Assembly: GCF_000428525.1 (NCBI RefSeq)
Contig: NZ_AUAC01000011.1
Location: 1 to 52,504, forward strand
DNA: 52,504 nucleotides
Reading direction: 5' to 3'
From: Hellea balneolensis DSM 19091
GTDB taxonomy: Bacteria > Pseudomonadota > Alphaproteobacteria > Caulobacterales > Maricaulaceae
The notes beneath the pieces were generated by a model that was not told where the DNA came from, ran no database searches, and was given only the letters and a program-made list of their open reading frames with translations. The position numbers and the translations under genes are program-made. Below are positions 16,334 to 23,798 of this stretch, piece by piece; within the stretch, counting starts at the first letter, position 1, and every line of letters starts with the position of its first letter.

Positions 16334-17473
16334 ATGACCACATCAATATTAATAGCGGAAACTACGCAGGTGTTTCGAAAACTACTTACATTTATACTGC
16401 TTACGCAATTATTTGTCGGTTATGGCATAGCGTTTTCACAAACTCAGACCCAATCTGAAACAGTCCCTATTGAGGAAACTCAGCAGCTTGCTCATGACCT
16501 TTTCGAACAAGGCAAAGCGGCTCATGACGGCATAAACAGGCCGCAAGACTTTGAGAAAGCCAGAGCACTTTACCTCAAAGCCGCAGATCTTGGGAGCACA
16601 CCGGCCCTTCTCAATCTCGGGTATCTCTATTTTACAGGTCAAGGCGTTGACCCTGACTTTGTCAGAGCAAGGGAGTTTTATGAAGATGCAGCACAACGCG
16701 GCAGTGAGGATGCAAAAGAAAATATAAAAATGATGGATGTTCGCGGCTTGGGTATCTCACCCGTTAATAAAGTCGCCATAACAGACTCAAGGCAGCAGCT
16801 TCCTGAAACTGATATTTTATCAGAAGCCCACCCCCCCGTTCAGCAAGATATAATCACATCAGAGACAACTGCTCCGTTCATTACGCCTGACTTAGATACT
16901 CAAACTTCTGAAACCGAATCGAAATCAGGGTATAGTATAGACCGCTCCGGCAAATTGACGGTCATTCTGATTAGCTTAGCAGTACTCACGTTTTTGGGTC
17001 TCTTTATTGTCGCCATAAAGCGCTTCCGAGAACGTCGAATTAAAAACCGGTTCGTGCAGTATTTTTATGACGCAAAACGAAGTCAGCTCAGAAAAACTTA
17101 TTTGCATAGACATAAAAACGGTCTTGTTGAGGCATCCTTTTATAGAGAATGGCACGCGACATTAACGGCTCTGATGGCGCGTTATGCTCGTGATTTTGAT
17201 GAACCCGATGAAGAATTACAGGCCTTCTGTGAGGCTCTCAATAACAAGCTAAGCCTAGAATTGCGGCCCACCCAGCATTTAGCCTCTGAATATAGTGATA
17301 AACTAATGCAAGCTGCCTTCTCGGATATCAAAGCTGTCGATGCCTTCTACGCGGAGAATGTTTCAAAAAAGGCGGATACATCATCTTCGACGAAACAGCT
17401 ATCTCAAGTTACGCCGGCTTTTCATGATAATGTCGTAAAAATATTTCAAAGAAAACTGCATAACGCGAAATGA
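16334..17473 (+). CDS. Sel1-repeat membrane protein
   Basis: 379 aa from ATG 16334. Residues 12-36 are a hydrophobic signal-like segment (KLLTFILLTQLFVGYGIAFS); a GTG at 16370 would start directly with VFRKLLTF and give a more usual signal peptide, so the true start may be there. One or two Sel1-type repeats lie at about 65-135 (KARALYLKAADLGSTPALLN, LGYLYFTGQGVDPDFVRARE). A Thr/Glu-rich linker leads to a membrane helix at about 212-235 (LTVILISLAVLTFLGLFIVA) and a basic cytoplasmic C-terminal domain of about 140 aa that I do not recognise. Sel1 repeats mediate protein contacts. Topology: periplasmic repeats, cytoplasmic tail. Confidence 0.65.
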   Translation: MTTSILIAETTQVFRKLLTFILLTQLFVGYGIAFSQTQTQSETVPIEETQQLAHDLFEQGKAAHDGINRPQDFEKARALYLKAADLGSTPALLNLGYLYFTGQGVDPDFVRAREFYEDAAQRGSEDAKENIKMMDVRGLGISPVNKVAITDSRQQLPETDILSEAHPPVQQDIITSETTAPFITPDLDTQTSETESKSGYSIDRSGKLTVILISLAVLTFLGLFIVAIKRFRERRIKNRFVQYFYDAKRSQLRKTYLHRHKNGLVEASFYREWHATLTALMARYARDFDEPDEELQAFCEALNNKLSLELRPTQHLASEYSDKLMQAAFSDIKAVDAFYAENVSKKADTSSSTKQLSQVTPAFHDNVVKIFQRKLHNAK

Positions 17474-17499
17474 CTATGCTGCCTAATTTAGGGTAAACT

Positions 17500-17769
17500 T
17501 CAACCCTGATCTTCAACCACTTCCATATACATATCCAGCAGCGCTTCTTCCTCAGCACGCTCAGCGGCTTCTTTTTTGCGGGCGGAGATGACTTTGCGCA
17601 TGATTTTCGTATCAAGGCCAAATGTCTTCACCTCAGCATAGACTTCGCGAATATCTGCGGCGAGTTCCGTCTTTTCAGCCTCGAGCCTTTCAATGCGGGC
17701 GACAAATTGCTTGAGTTTTTCGCGGGTCGCTTGGCCGAGTTGATCAGCGCGGTCAGAGTCAGAGAGCAT
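17500..17769 (-). CDS. gapR: GapR-family nucleoid-associated protein (DUF2312)
   Basis: 89 aa. The whole chain matches DUF2312: 'LKQFVARIERLEAEKTELAADIREVYAEVKTFGLDTKIMRKVISARKK', here given as the family landmarks RIERLEAEK, DIREVYAE, G-x-D-x-K and R-K-x-x-x-x-R-K. GapR of Caulobacter binds overtwisted AT-rich DNA, forms a tetrameric clamp and is needed for chromosome replication and cell-cycle timing. An N-terminal helical coiled coil is followed by the C-terminal helix ending DMYMEVVEDQG. AAGGA ribosome site before ATG 17769. In Caulobacter gapR lies near tacA, as here. Confidence 0.9.
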   Translation of the reverse strand: MLSDSDRADQLGQATREKLKQFVARIERLEAEKTELAADIREVYAEVKTFGLDTKIMRKVISARKKEAAERAEEEALLDMYMEVVEDQG

Positions 17770-17893
17770 GAGATAGTCCTTGGAATGTCAAATCTTAAAA
17801 ACAGAATAAATTCCGAGAGATATTTAACCAGAGACGCGAAGCCATTTGTTGTGGATGGAATTCATGTTAATCAAATAAGATATGGAGACAGCT

Positions 17894-18916
17894 ATGCGCA
17901 GAATCACCTTAATCGTAGTCATTTTAGCGCTTTATGGCACCGGTATGGCGGCAGAAGCACCCTCGCCCAGCTGCCCAAGCGGAAAAGACTATACCCTCGC
18001 TATACATGGCGGGGCGGGCGTTATTCTTAAAGAGAACATGACGGATAAGCGCGAGTCGGCTTACCGTAAATCTCTGTCCAAATCGCTAGGTCTCGGCGGG
18101 CAAATGCTAGAAGAAGGCTATAGCGCGTTAGATGCGGTGCAATTCGTGGTCATGGCCCTTGAAAATGATCCAAAATTCAACGCTGGCAAAGGCGCAGTGT
18201 TTTCTGCCGCCGGAAAAAATGAGCTCGACGCTGCGATCATGGATGGACGCGATAGAAATGCGGGAGCCGTGTCTAGCGTCACAACCATAAAGAACCCTAT
18301 TGTGCTGGCGCGTGCCGTTATGGAAAACTCCCGCCATGTAATGTTCCAAGGACAAGGCGCGGAAGACTTTGCCAAAGAACATGGGATTGAACAGGTCGAT
18401 CCCAAATATTTCTACACCAAACGGCGTTATGATCAGATGAAGAGAAAGGTGAAAGCAAACAAGGTCAAAAAGCATAGCTTTCTCGACACAGCTGAAACTA
18501 AATATGGCACGGTTGGCGCGGTTGCCAAAGACGGTTGCGGGAACCTCGCGGCAGCGACGTCAACAGGCGGATTAACAGGTAAAGAATTTGGGCGCGTCGG
18601 CGATACCCCGATTATTGGTGCGGGCACTTATGCCGATAATCGCTATTGCGCAGTTTCGGCGACCGGAACGGGAGAGTTTTTCATTCGCGCAGGTGTTGCG
18701 CGCGATATTTGCTCTCGCCGTGAATATTTGGGCGAGAGCATCGCGCAATCCTCAAATCACGTCATCCACAAAACCCTCACCGATATGAAAGGGGATGGCG
18801 GCGTGGTCGCGATTGACGAGCAAGGCAATTATAGCTTCGCCTTCAACACACCCGGCATGTATCGCGGCGCAAATAAGGGCGGCAAAACTCTCATCGAAAT
18901 TTTTGACGCAAAATAG
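17894..18916 (+). CDS. Isoaspartyl peptidase / type 2 L-asparaginase, exported
   Basis: 340 aa Ntn-hydrolase. Signal peptide at residues 1-20 (MRRITLIVVILALYGTGMAA); then LAIHGGAG, the family N-terminal motif. The self-cleavage site is G205|T206 in ETKYGTVGAVAKDGCGNLAAATSTGG-type sequence (KYGT-VGAVA), Thr206 becoming the nucleophile of the beta chain; the substrate-binding 'GRVGDTPIIGAGTYAD' motif is present. It removes isoaspartyl residues from peptides or hydrolyses asparagine in the periplasm. ATG 17894 is chosen because GGAG lies 6 nt upstream; the in-frame ATG at 17882 overlaps that site. Divergent from gapR. Confidence 0.88.
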   Translation: MRRITLIVVILALYGTGMAAEAPSPSCPSGKDYTLAIHGGAGVILKENMTDKRESAYRKSLSKSLGLGGQMLEEGYSALDAVQFVVMALENDPKFNAGKGAVFSAAGKNELDAAIMDGRDRNAGAVSSVTTIKNPIVLARAVMENSRHVMFQGQGAEDFAKEHGIEQVDPKYFYTKRRYDQMKRKVKANKVKKHSFLDTAETKYGTVGAVAKDGCGNLAAATSTGGLTGKEFGRVGDTPIIGAGTYADNRYCAVSATGTGEFFIRAGVARDICSRREYLGESIAQSSNHVIHKTLTDMKGDGGVVAIDEQGNYSFAFNTPGMYRGANKGGKTLIEIFDAK

Positions 18917-19014
18917 CCGCACTCATTTATCAGCGTTTTTATTGTGAGCACACGTATATATCTATGAAACTCAGGCCTTATGTTTTATGAAGGCCGTGAT
19001 AAAGGAAATATATT

Positions 19015-19221
19015 ATGATTATTCTCTGGATATTGACAGGTGCGGCTTTTGCTTTTGTCCTTCTTACACTCGTTTTAGGCGCAAAAAATATGGGCGGCAA
19101 AACAGAGGAAGCCCGGGAAGCCTCTAATATTTGGATGCGACGCCGCGTGATGGGGCAAGCCGTCGCCGTAGGGCTATTGTTGCTGACCGTTTACATTCAA
19201 ACCAAAGGCCGCGGCGGATAG
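19015..19221 (+). CDS. HIG1-domain twin-transmembrane protein
   Basis: 68 aa with two membrane helices (residues 3-22 and 46-62). Between them is NIWMRRRVMGQ, which fits the HIG1 motif (N/Q/I)-x3-R-x-R-x3-Q. HIG1 proteins bind cytochrome oxidase or respiratory supercomplexes in mitochondria; the bacterial members are of unknown role but are often found directly upstream of PduO-type adenosyltransferase genes, as here (8 bp apart). AAAGGAAA ribosome site 7-9 nt before ATG. A GGCCTT/AAGGCC hairpin (10-nt loop) lies in the leader at about 18976-18997. Confidence 0.75.
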   Translation: MIILWILTGAAFAFVLLTLVLGAKNMGGKTEEAREASNIWMRRRVMGQAVAVGLLLLTVYIQTKGRGG

Positions 19222-19229
19222 CCCTTCTT

Positions 19230-19805
19230 ATGGTTAAACTCAATAAAATATATACGCGCACAGGTGATGACGGTACAACCGGACTAGTTGATGGTTCACG
19301 TCTCTCCAAAGATGATATCCGCGTCAGAGCTTATGGCGATGTTGACGAAACCAATAGCGTTATTGGACTCGTTCGGCTCACTCTCGAAAATCGCCGCTTG
19401 GATGATATGCTTTTGCGCATTCAAAATGATCTGTTCGATTTGGGGGCTGATCTAGCCACCCCTCTCCCTGCTAAGGGTGAGGCGGATAGTGAATATGCCC
19501 TGCGTATGGTGGAGTCACAATCAACTCGGCTAGAAGAGGAACTTGATGCCCTCAATGCGGATTTGCAGCCGCTAACCAGTTTTGTCCTGCCGGGAGGGTC
19601 GCCCCCAGCCGCCTATCTACATCAAGCCAGAACCGTCTGCCGCCGTGCTGAACGCGTCTGCGTTGCCCTCGCGGAAGCACATCCTGTCAATCCAGCCGCC
19701 CTTACTTATTTGAACCGCTTGTCAGACTTTCTTTTTGTCGCCGCAAGGTGGTGCAATGACCAAGGACAAACAGATGTCAAATGGGTCCCCGGCGCAAATA
19801 GATAA
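19230..19805 (+). CDS. ATP:cob(I)alamin adenosyltransferase, PduO type
   Basis: 191 aa from ATG 19230 (MVKLNKIYTRTGDDGTTGL). The N-terminal loop IYTRTGDDGTTGL is the ATP-binding P-loop-like motif of PduO enzymes; 'VRAYGDVDETNSVIG' and 'FVLPGGSPPAAYLHQARTVCRRAER' (outlined: FVLPGG, CRRAERV) and 'LNRLSDFLFVAARW' complete the family signature. It transfers adenosine to cob(I)alamin to make coenzyme B12. No other cobalamin gene is in the window. It follows the HIG1 gene and is probably co-transcribed; a longer in-frame reading starting inside that gene is not supported by homology. Confidence 0.93.
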   Translation: MVKLNKIYTRTGDDGTTGLVDGSRLSKDDIRVRAYGDVDETNSVIGLVRLTLENRRLDDMLLRIQNDLFDLGADLATPLPAKGEADSEYALRMVESQSTRLEEELDALNADLQPLTSFVLPGGSPPAAYLHQARTVCRRAERVCVALAEAHPVNPAALTYLNRLSDFLFVAARWCNDQGQTDVKWVPGANR

Positions 19806-19922
19806 AATATCAAAGGTTTATTAACTAAACTGGTAAGTTTCTCAGCAATCAAACGTCGCGTAGTAAGTTTTTAATACATTTCCCGCAAAAGGGTGACAAG
19901 GCGCGGGCATCGAATACAATTT

Positions 19923-19953
19923 ATAGCTCTTTCAGGAGAGCTATTCGTATTTT
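19923..19953 (+). terminator. Terminator-like hairpin after the adenosyltransferase gene
   Basis: Perfect 8-bp stem ATAGCTCT/AGAGCTAT (19923-19930, 19937-19944) with a 6-nt loop, then TCGTATTTTT. It ends 14 nt before the start of the receiver gene at 19968, so it may either end the upstream transcript or be an attenuator in the receiver leader. Confidence 0.5.
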
Positions 19954-19967
19954 TAGAGTGTATAGCC

Positions 19968-20348
19968 ATGCCCAAAATACTTCTTATTGATGACGATGCT
20001 GATGAAAAAATCTTCATTTCACTCCAATTGAAAAACTTAGGATGCAGTGACGTGATCATTGATCATGTTTTTACATGCAGTGAGGGCATGATGAAGCTTA
20101 CGCAGTTCAAATATGATCTAGTTTTACTGGATAATGTCCTTGCAGATAGTGTCTCGGCGGAATTTTCGGTTCCTTTTCTGAAGGATCACTTAAAACAAAC
20201 GCCTATCGCTGTAATATCAAATAATATTGCAGCCCCCTATCTGTCCAATCCAGTAGGCCTGGGGGTCGATTTCATCATCGACAAAAATAAACTGGATAAG
20301 TTTTTAGGACTGATTGTGCCAGCTTTAAAGTCTCGGCGGGTCGATTAA
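19968..20348 (+). CDS. Single-domain response regulator receiver protein
   Basis: 126 aa, one receiver domain and no output domain. Acidic triad ILLIDDDADE (Asp8-Asp10), phospho-acceptor Asp in DLVLLDN (about residue 55), Ser in VISNN in place of the conserved Thr/Ser, and Lys in FIIDKNK. Start at MPKILLIDD (19968). Such proteins act in phosphorelays or bind partners directly. A related, more degenerate receiver lies at 32900-33256. Its last codons overlap the convergent gene at 20345 by 4 bp. Confidence 0.85.
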   Translation: MPKILLIDDDADEKIFISLQLKNLGCSDVIIDHVFTCSEGMMKLTQFKYDLVLLDNVLADSVSAEFSVPFLKDHLKQTPIAVISNNIAAPYLSNPVGLGVDFIIDKNKLDKFLGLIVPALKSRRVD

Positions 20349-20647
20349 TAATTTACAGATTCCAAAGCGATGTCTCCGCTTTGTCTATACTTTGCATAAA
20401 GACGCCATCCATAATGTGCCGCACGCGGGCCAACAGCCAGACGGCGTAGCATTGTGGCAAAAGCTCTTTCTTCGGGCGTTAGCAAATTAGCGAACCCGTT
20501 CTCTTCCGCCATGGATTTCACAATATAATCTGCTGCGATGTCGCCCAGAGCGTGATCCCGCATAGGCTGTGCTTTTATCGCTTCGATAATTTTAGTAATG
20601 GCAGGAAAAGCTGTGCCTTGAGGCCTATCTAAAATAGCAGATGTCAT
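20345..20647 (-). CDS. Hypothetical protein
   Basis: 100 aa, cytoplasmic, predicted mostly helical. No family recognised. Features: 'AITKIIEAIKAQPMRDHALGD', 'MAEENGFANLLTPEERAFAT' and a C-terminal 'AAHYGWRLYAKYRQSGD'. AAGGG ribosome site before ATG 20647. It overlaps the receiver gene tail to tail by 4 bp, so both genes must be read through each other's 3' end. Base composition is like the neighbours. Confidence 0.6.
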   Translation of the reverse strand: MTSAILDRPQGTAFPAITKIIEAIKAQPMRDHALGDIAADYIVKSMAEENGFANLLTPEERAFATMLRRLAVGPRAAHYGWRLYAKYRQSGDIALESVNY

Positions 20648-20735
20648 AGTGTTATCCCTTACTCGGCAACACTTAACAAAAACGCGCCTGAATAAAAGAT
20701 GAATGGGTGTTCATAGTGGTTTTAATAGAGAAAAT

Positions 20736-21272
20736 TTATTGTATGCGCCGTACTCGAACTTGAGGCCCCTTGCCATTTACACGCGCCTTAAAACTGCCAA
20801 GTGCTGCATTTTTTATGACGAGTATATCAGGTGTTTCTTGGCCCAAATGACGAACTTTTGCCGGTTGTGTTTGATCCCAAATCTGCCCGTTTTCGAGATA
20901 AAACCGCAAATACCCTTTTCGTATCGTTGACGTGCGCTTTATGGCCAATGACCTAGTTTTTAGCGGCTTGGCGCTTTTTTCGGTATCAGTTGAGCTAAAT
21001 AATTTGAGTTTTGGTAAACTAGGTAAGTTAAATCCGTAACTCTCTTTCTCAATCTCTTCAGCAGCTTGCTTATCAATAGTAATAAAATCACCGGATGTCT
21101 CTGCAACGCGTAACTTTGAAGTTTCTGCTAAAAAACAATTGAGTTGAGCGTCCTTATCCAAAATCGTTTCACAGGCATATAAGCCCGATAGCGAATTCAC
21201 AGGTTTTGCAGACGCTGTTAAATTAACAAATAAAGCCCCCAATAGACATAGGAATATCATCTTTTTATGCAT
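20736..21272 (-). CDS. Secreted hypothetical protein
   Basis: 178 aa. Signal peptide at residues 1-22 (MHKKMIFLCLLGALFVNLTA). Mature N-terminus has a probable disulfide pair, GLYACETILDKDAQLNCFLAE. The C-terminal third, 'YLRFYLENGQIWDQTQP' and 'DILVIKNAALGSFKARVNG', resembles a small beta-rich domain seen in many exported alphaproteobacterial proteins of unknown role. GAGGTG ribosome site before ATG 21272. Divergent from rmuC; a regulatory link between the two is not evident. Confidence 0.65.
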   Translation of the reverse strand: MHKKMIFLCLLGALFVNLTASAKPVNSLSGLYACETILDKDAQLNCFLAETSKLRVAETSGDFITIDKQAAEEIEKESYGFNLPSLPKLKLFSSTDTEKSAKPLKTRSLAIKRTSTIRKGYLRFYLENGQIWDQTQPAKVRHLGQETPDILVIKNAALGSFKARVNGKGPQVRVRRIQ

Positions 21273-21379
21273 TTTCTTACACCTCTATTCTGGTCAAAGC
21301 TGTGTGGTTCGTGGCCATAAATAACATCTGACAATAAGCCTTCAAAGTTCCTTTTCAAGTCACCTGAATCGCGCTACGA

Positions 21380-21394
21380 GAACAAATATGGAAC
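21380..21394. promoter_or_regulatory. Candidate LexA (SOS) box over the rmuC start codon
   Basis: GAAC (21380-21383), seven bases, GAAC (21391-21394): the reverse complement of GTTC-N7-GTTC, the alphaproteobacterial LexA site. It spans the rmuC ATG at 21388, so LexA bound there would block transcription. The site is exact in its eight fixed bases. Confidence 0.5.
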
Positions 21395-22536
21395 CTTTGA
21401 TAAGTTATTCCGGATTAGAGCTCAGTCTTGTTGAGATTATTCTTGGCATGGCGCTATTACTGCTGGGTGCGCTCATCACTTTAATTTTCGCGCGGCCTGG
21501 AAAAGGTAATGCCCAAGAGGCCGAGCGGGCGGCCAACCTTGAGACTCACCTGACAGCCATGACGCAGCGCCAAACAGAATTACAGGGCCGTCTTGCGCAA
21601 ATGGCAGAAGATAGCGCGACACGGGAAACGCAGTTGCGCGAAAGTATGGATACACGCCTTAACAAAGTCTCCGAACGTGTCGGGCAATCTATTGAAGCCA
21701 CACAGGAACGTAATTCAACCAATCTTAAACAGCTTCATGAGCGGCTCGCCTTAATTGACCGCGCCCAGAAAAACATCGAAACTTTGTCAGGCGAAGTATC
21801 GGGGCTACAAAACCTGCTGTCCAACAAACAATCGCGCGGCGCATTTGGCGAAAAACAAATGCAAGATCTAATCGCCAATTATCTGCCGAAAAATGCCTAT
21901 TCCTTTCAACACACACTTTCCAATGGCAAACGCGTTGATGCGCTTATTCATCTGCCCGGGGATCAAGGTGACGTGGCCATTGACAGTAAATTTCCAATGG
22001 AGGCTTGGCGCAGACTAACCGAAGCCGATAACACGCCCGCCGAGGCGCTAGCTGCGAAAGACTTTGCACGCGATGTGCTCGTCCATATCAAAGCCGTTGC
22101 TGAGAAATATCTGATCTTTGGGGAGACCCATGATGTCGCTATGCTATTTTTACCTAGCGAAGCCATTTACGCAGAGCTTCATGCGAATTTCCCGCAAGTT
22201 ATTGAGAAAGGCTTTAGCCAGAAAGTGATGATCGTCTCACCCACCACATTTATGGCTACGCTTCATACCATGCGGGCCGTTATGAAAGATGCCGCTATGC
22301 GGGAACAGGCCCATATCATACAACGCGAAGTCGGCGCGATGGCCAAAGATGTCTCTTTGTTGGATGATCGTGTGGCCAAATTGCAAACACATTTTACCCA
22401 AACCGGTGAAGACATCCGGAAAATCCGAATTAGTACAGAGAAAATCACCAAGCGCGCGGATAAAATTGAGAGCCTTGATGTTCAGGACGAAAAACCTGCC
22501 TCCAACATCACCGAGTTTCGTAAACCCGCTTCTTGA
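21388..22536 (+). CDS. rmuC: DNA recombination protein RmuC
   Basis: 382 aa. N-terminal membrane anchor (residues 9-32, LSLVEIILGMALLLLGALIT), a long coiled coil (about 40-140, rich in Gln/Glu/Arg) and the RmuC nuclease-like domain (about 150-340) with 'RGAFGEKQMQDLIANYLP', 'GKRVDALIHLPGDQGDVAIDSKFPMEAW' (outlined: VDALIHLPG, IDSKFP) and 'MLFLPSEAIYAELH'. RmuC limits inversions between short inverted repeats and has been linked to processing of damaged DNA. A LexA-like box covers its start codon. It converges on recR, with 3 bp between the stop codons. Confidence 0.93.
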   Translation: MEPLISYSGLELSLVEIILGMALLLLGALITLIFARPGKGNAQEAERAANLETHLTAMTQRQTELQGRLAQMAEDSATRETQLRESMDTRLNKVSERVGQSIEATQERNSTNLKQLHERLALIDRAQKNIETLSGEVSGLQNLLSNKQSRGAFGEKQMQDLIANYLPKNAYSFQHTLSNGKRVDALIHLPGDQGDVAIDSKFPMEAWRRLTEADNTPAEALAAKDFARDVLVHIKAVAEKYLIFGETHDVAMLFLPSEAIYAELHANFPQVIEKGFSQKVMIVSPTTFMATLHTMRAVMKDAAMREQAHIIQREVGAMAKDVSLLDDRVAKLQTHFTQTGEDIRKIRISTEKITKRADKIESLDVQDEKPASNITEFRKPAS

Positions 22537-22539
22537 GAT

Positions 22540-23142
22540 CTAAAATGGGCGTCGACTTTTCATGGCGGCTGTTATGGTGCCGTCATCCAAATAATCCAGT
22601 TCTCCGCCGACGGGCACACCGTGCGCCAAGCGCGAAATGGTAACATCTGCTGTTTCCAAATGATCCGTGATGTAATGCGCCGTTGTCTGGCCATCGACAG
22701 TTGCGTTCATAGCCAGAATAACTTCTGTCACGACTTCAGATTTTGCGCGGTCAATCAAGCTTGCAATATTCAAATCTTCGGGCCGAATACCATCCAGCGC
22801 AGAGAGCGTTCCGCCTAAAATATGATATTGTCCGCGAAAAGCCCCTGCCCGCTCCATAGCCCATAAATCACCGACCTCTTGAACAACGCAAATTATTGTC
22901 TGGTCGCGCCCCCCCGCTCTGCAGATATGACAGGGGTTTTGCGCGTCCACGTTTCCGCAAATCTTGCAGGTTGATATCTTATCCGCAGCCTCAGCCATTG
23001 CGCTCGCCAAAGGCCGCATCAAGCCATCACGTTTTTTAATAAGGTCAAGCGCCGCCCGCCGTGCTGAACGCGGGCCTAAGCCGGGGAGCTTTGAGAGCAA
23101 ACTGATAAGCCGCTCTATTTCCGGGCTGATATTGGATGACAT
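22540..23142 (-). CDS. recR: Recombination mediator protein RecR
   Basis: 200 aa. Helix-hairpin-helix '[18 protein letters not shown]' (residues 14-31), zinc finger [16 protein letters not shown] (58-73), Toprim domain from about 80 with '[21 protein letters not shown]' and '[19 protein letters not shown]', and the C-terminal '[21 protein letters not shown]' Walker-like motif. With RecO and RecF it loads RecA on gapped DNA. In many bacteria it follows dnaX-ebfC; here it is about 5.5 kb away from them. AAAGG ribosome site before ATG 23142. Confidence 0.96.
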   Translation of the reverse strand: MSSNISPEIERLISLLSKLPGLGPRSARRAALDLIKKRDGLMRPLASAMAEAADKISTCKICGNVDAQNPCHICRAGGRDQTIICVVQEVGDLWAMERAGAFRGQYHILGGTLSALDGIRPEDLNIASLIDRAKSEVVTEVILAMNATVDGQTTAHYITDHLETADVTISRLAHGVPVGGELDYLDDGTITAAMKSRRPF

Positions 23143-23284
23143 GCAAAAAGCCTTTCGATTCGCATTAACCTAACCAAAGCTACGCCAAAACTTAAGGAAA
23201 TTGTCACAGGACCTTCATCACTCTTTTAAGGGGTTGTCACGTTTAGACCGTAGAGGCACGCCGAAAGTCAAAGGAGATTTCAAC

Positions 23285-23752
23285 ATGTTTAAACAATGCC
23301 TTATAATCGTCTCTCTACTATGCCCACTTAATGCATTGGCGTTTGATAATATCGAAATCCAACGCGGTGAAGTGCCCACAGCAGCGCTTAAAACCGCGGA
23401 ACATTATGCACCAGGTGTTGTTTTTACGCGCTATGCCTATGAAGATGAGAACGGCCAGCGCATCTATGAATTTGAAGCTCATGATATGGACGGGCGTCAT
23501 ATTGAAGTTGATGTTCTCGCAGATGGGACTTTACAAGAAATAGAAATGGAGAAAGAGTGGGATGAAGTTCCTATATATGTAGCCATGGAACTCACAATCG
23601 AACATCCAAATTTTTCACCTGAATTCATCGAAGCCTCTATCAGGCCAAATGGAGAAACCGTCTATGAATTTGAAGGTATAGAGGCTGGTTTGCCCACTGA
23701 TTATGAGGTGCTAGATACGGGCCGAAGCGTAAAGATATTAGCGAAGAGCTAA
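23285..23752 (+). CDS. Exported PepSY-like protein
   Basis: 155 aa. Signal peptide at residues 1-18 (MFKQCLIIVSLLCPLNALA). The mature part holds two copies of a PepSY-like pattern: an amphipathic helix (AALKTAEHYAPG; YVAMELTIEHPN) followed by strands 'VVFTRYAYEDENGQRIYEFEA' and 'IEASIRPNGETVYEFEG', and a third strand 'HIEVDVLADGTLQEIEME'. PepSY domains inhibit proteases or bind periplasmic partners. Very acidic. AAGGAGA 7 nt before ATG 23285 fixes the start; an in-frame upstream start at 23201 has none. Not clearly in an operon. Confidence 0.7.
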   Translation: MFKQCLIIVSLLCPLNALAFDNIEIQRGEVPTAALKTAEHYAPGVVFTRYAYEDENGQRIYEFEAHDMDGRHIEVDVLADGTLQEIEMEKEWDEVPIYVAMELTIEHPNFSPEFIEASIRPNGETVYEFEGIEAGLPTDYEVLDTGRSVKILAKS

Positions 23753-23798
23753 CATATGTCTTTGATATAAGTGGTGGTTGCCTAGTTTAGCGACAGTC

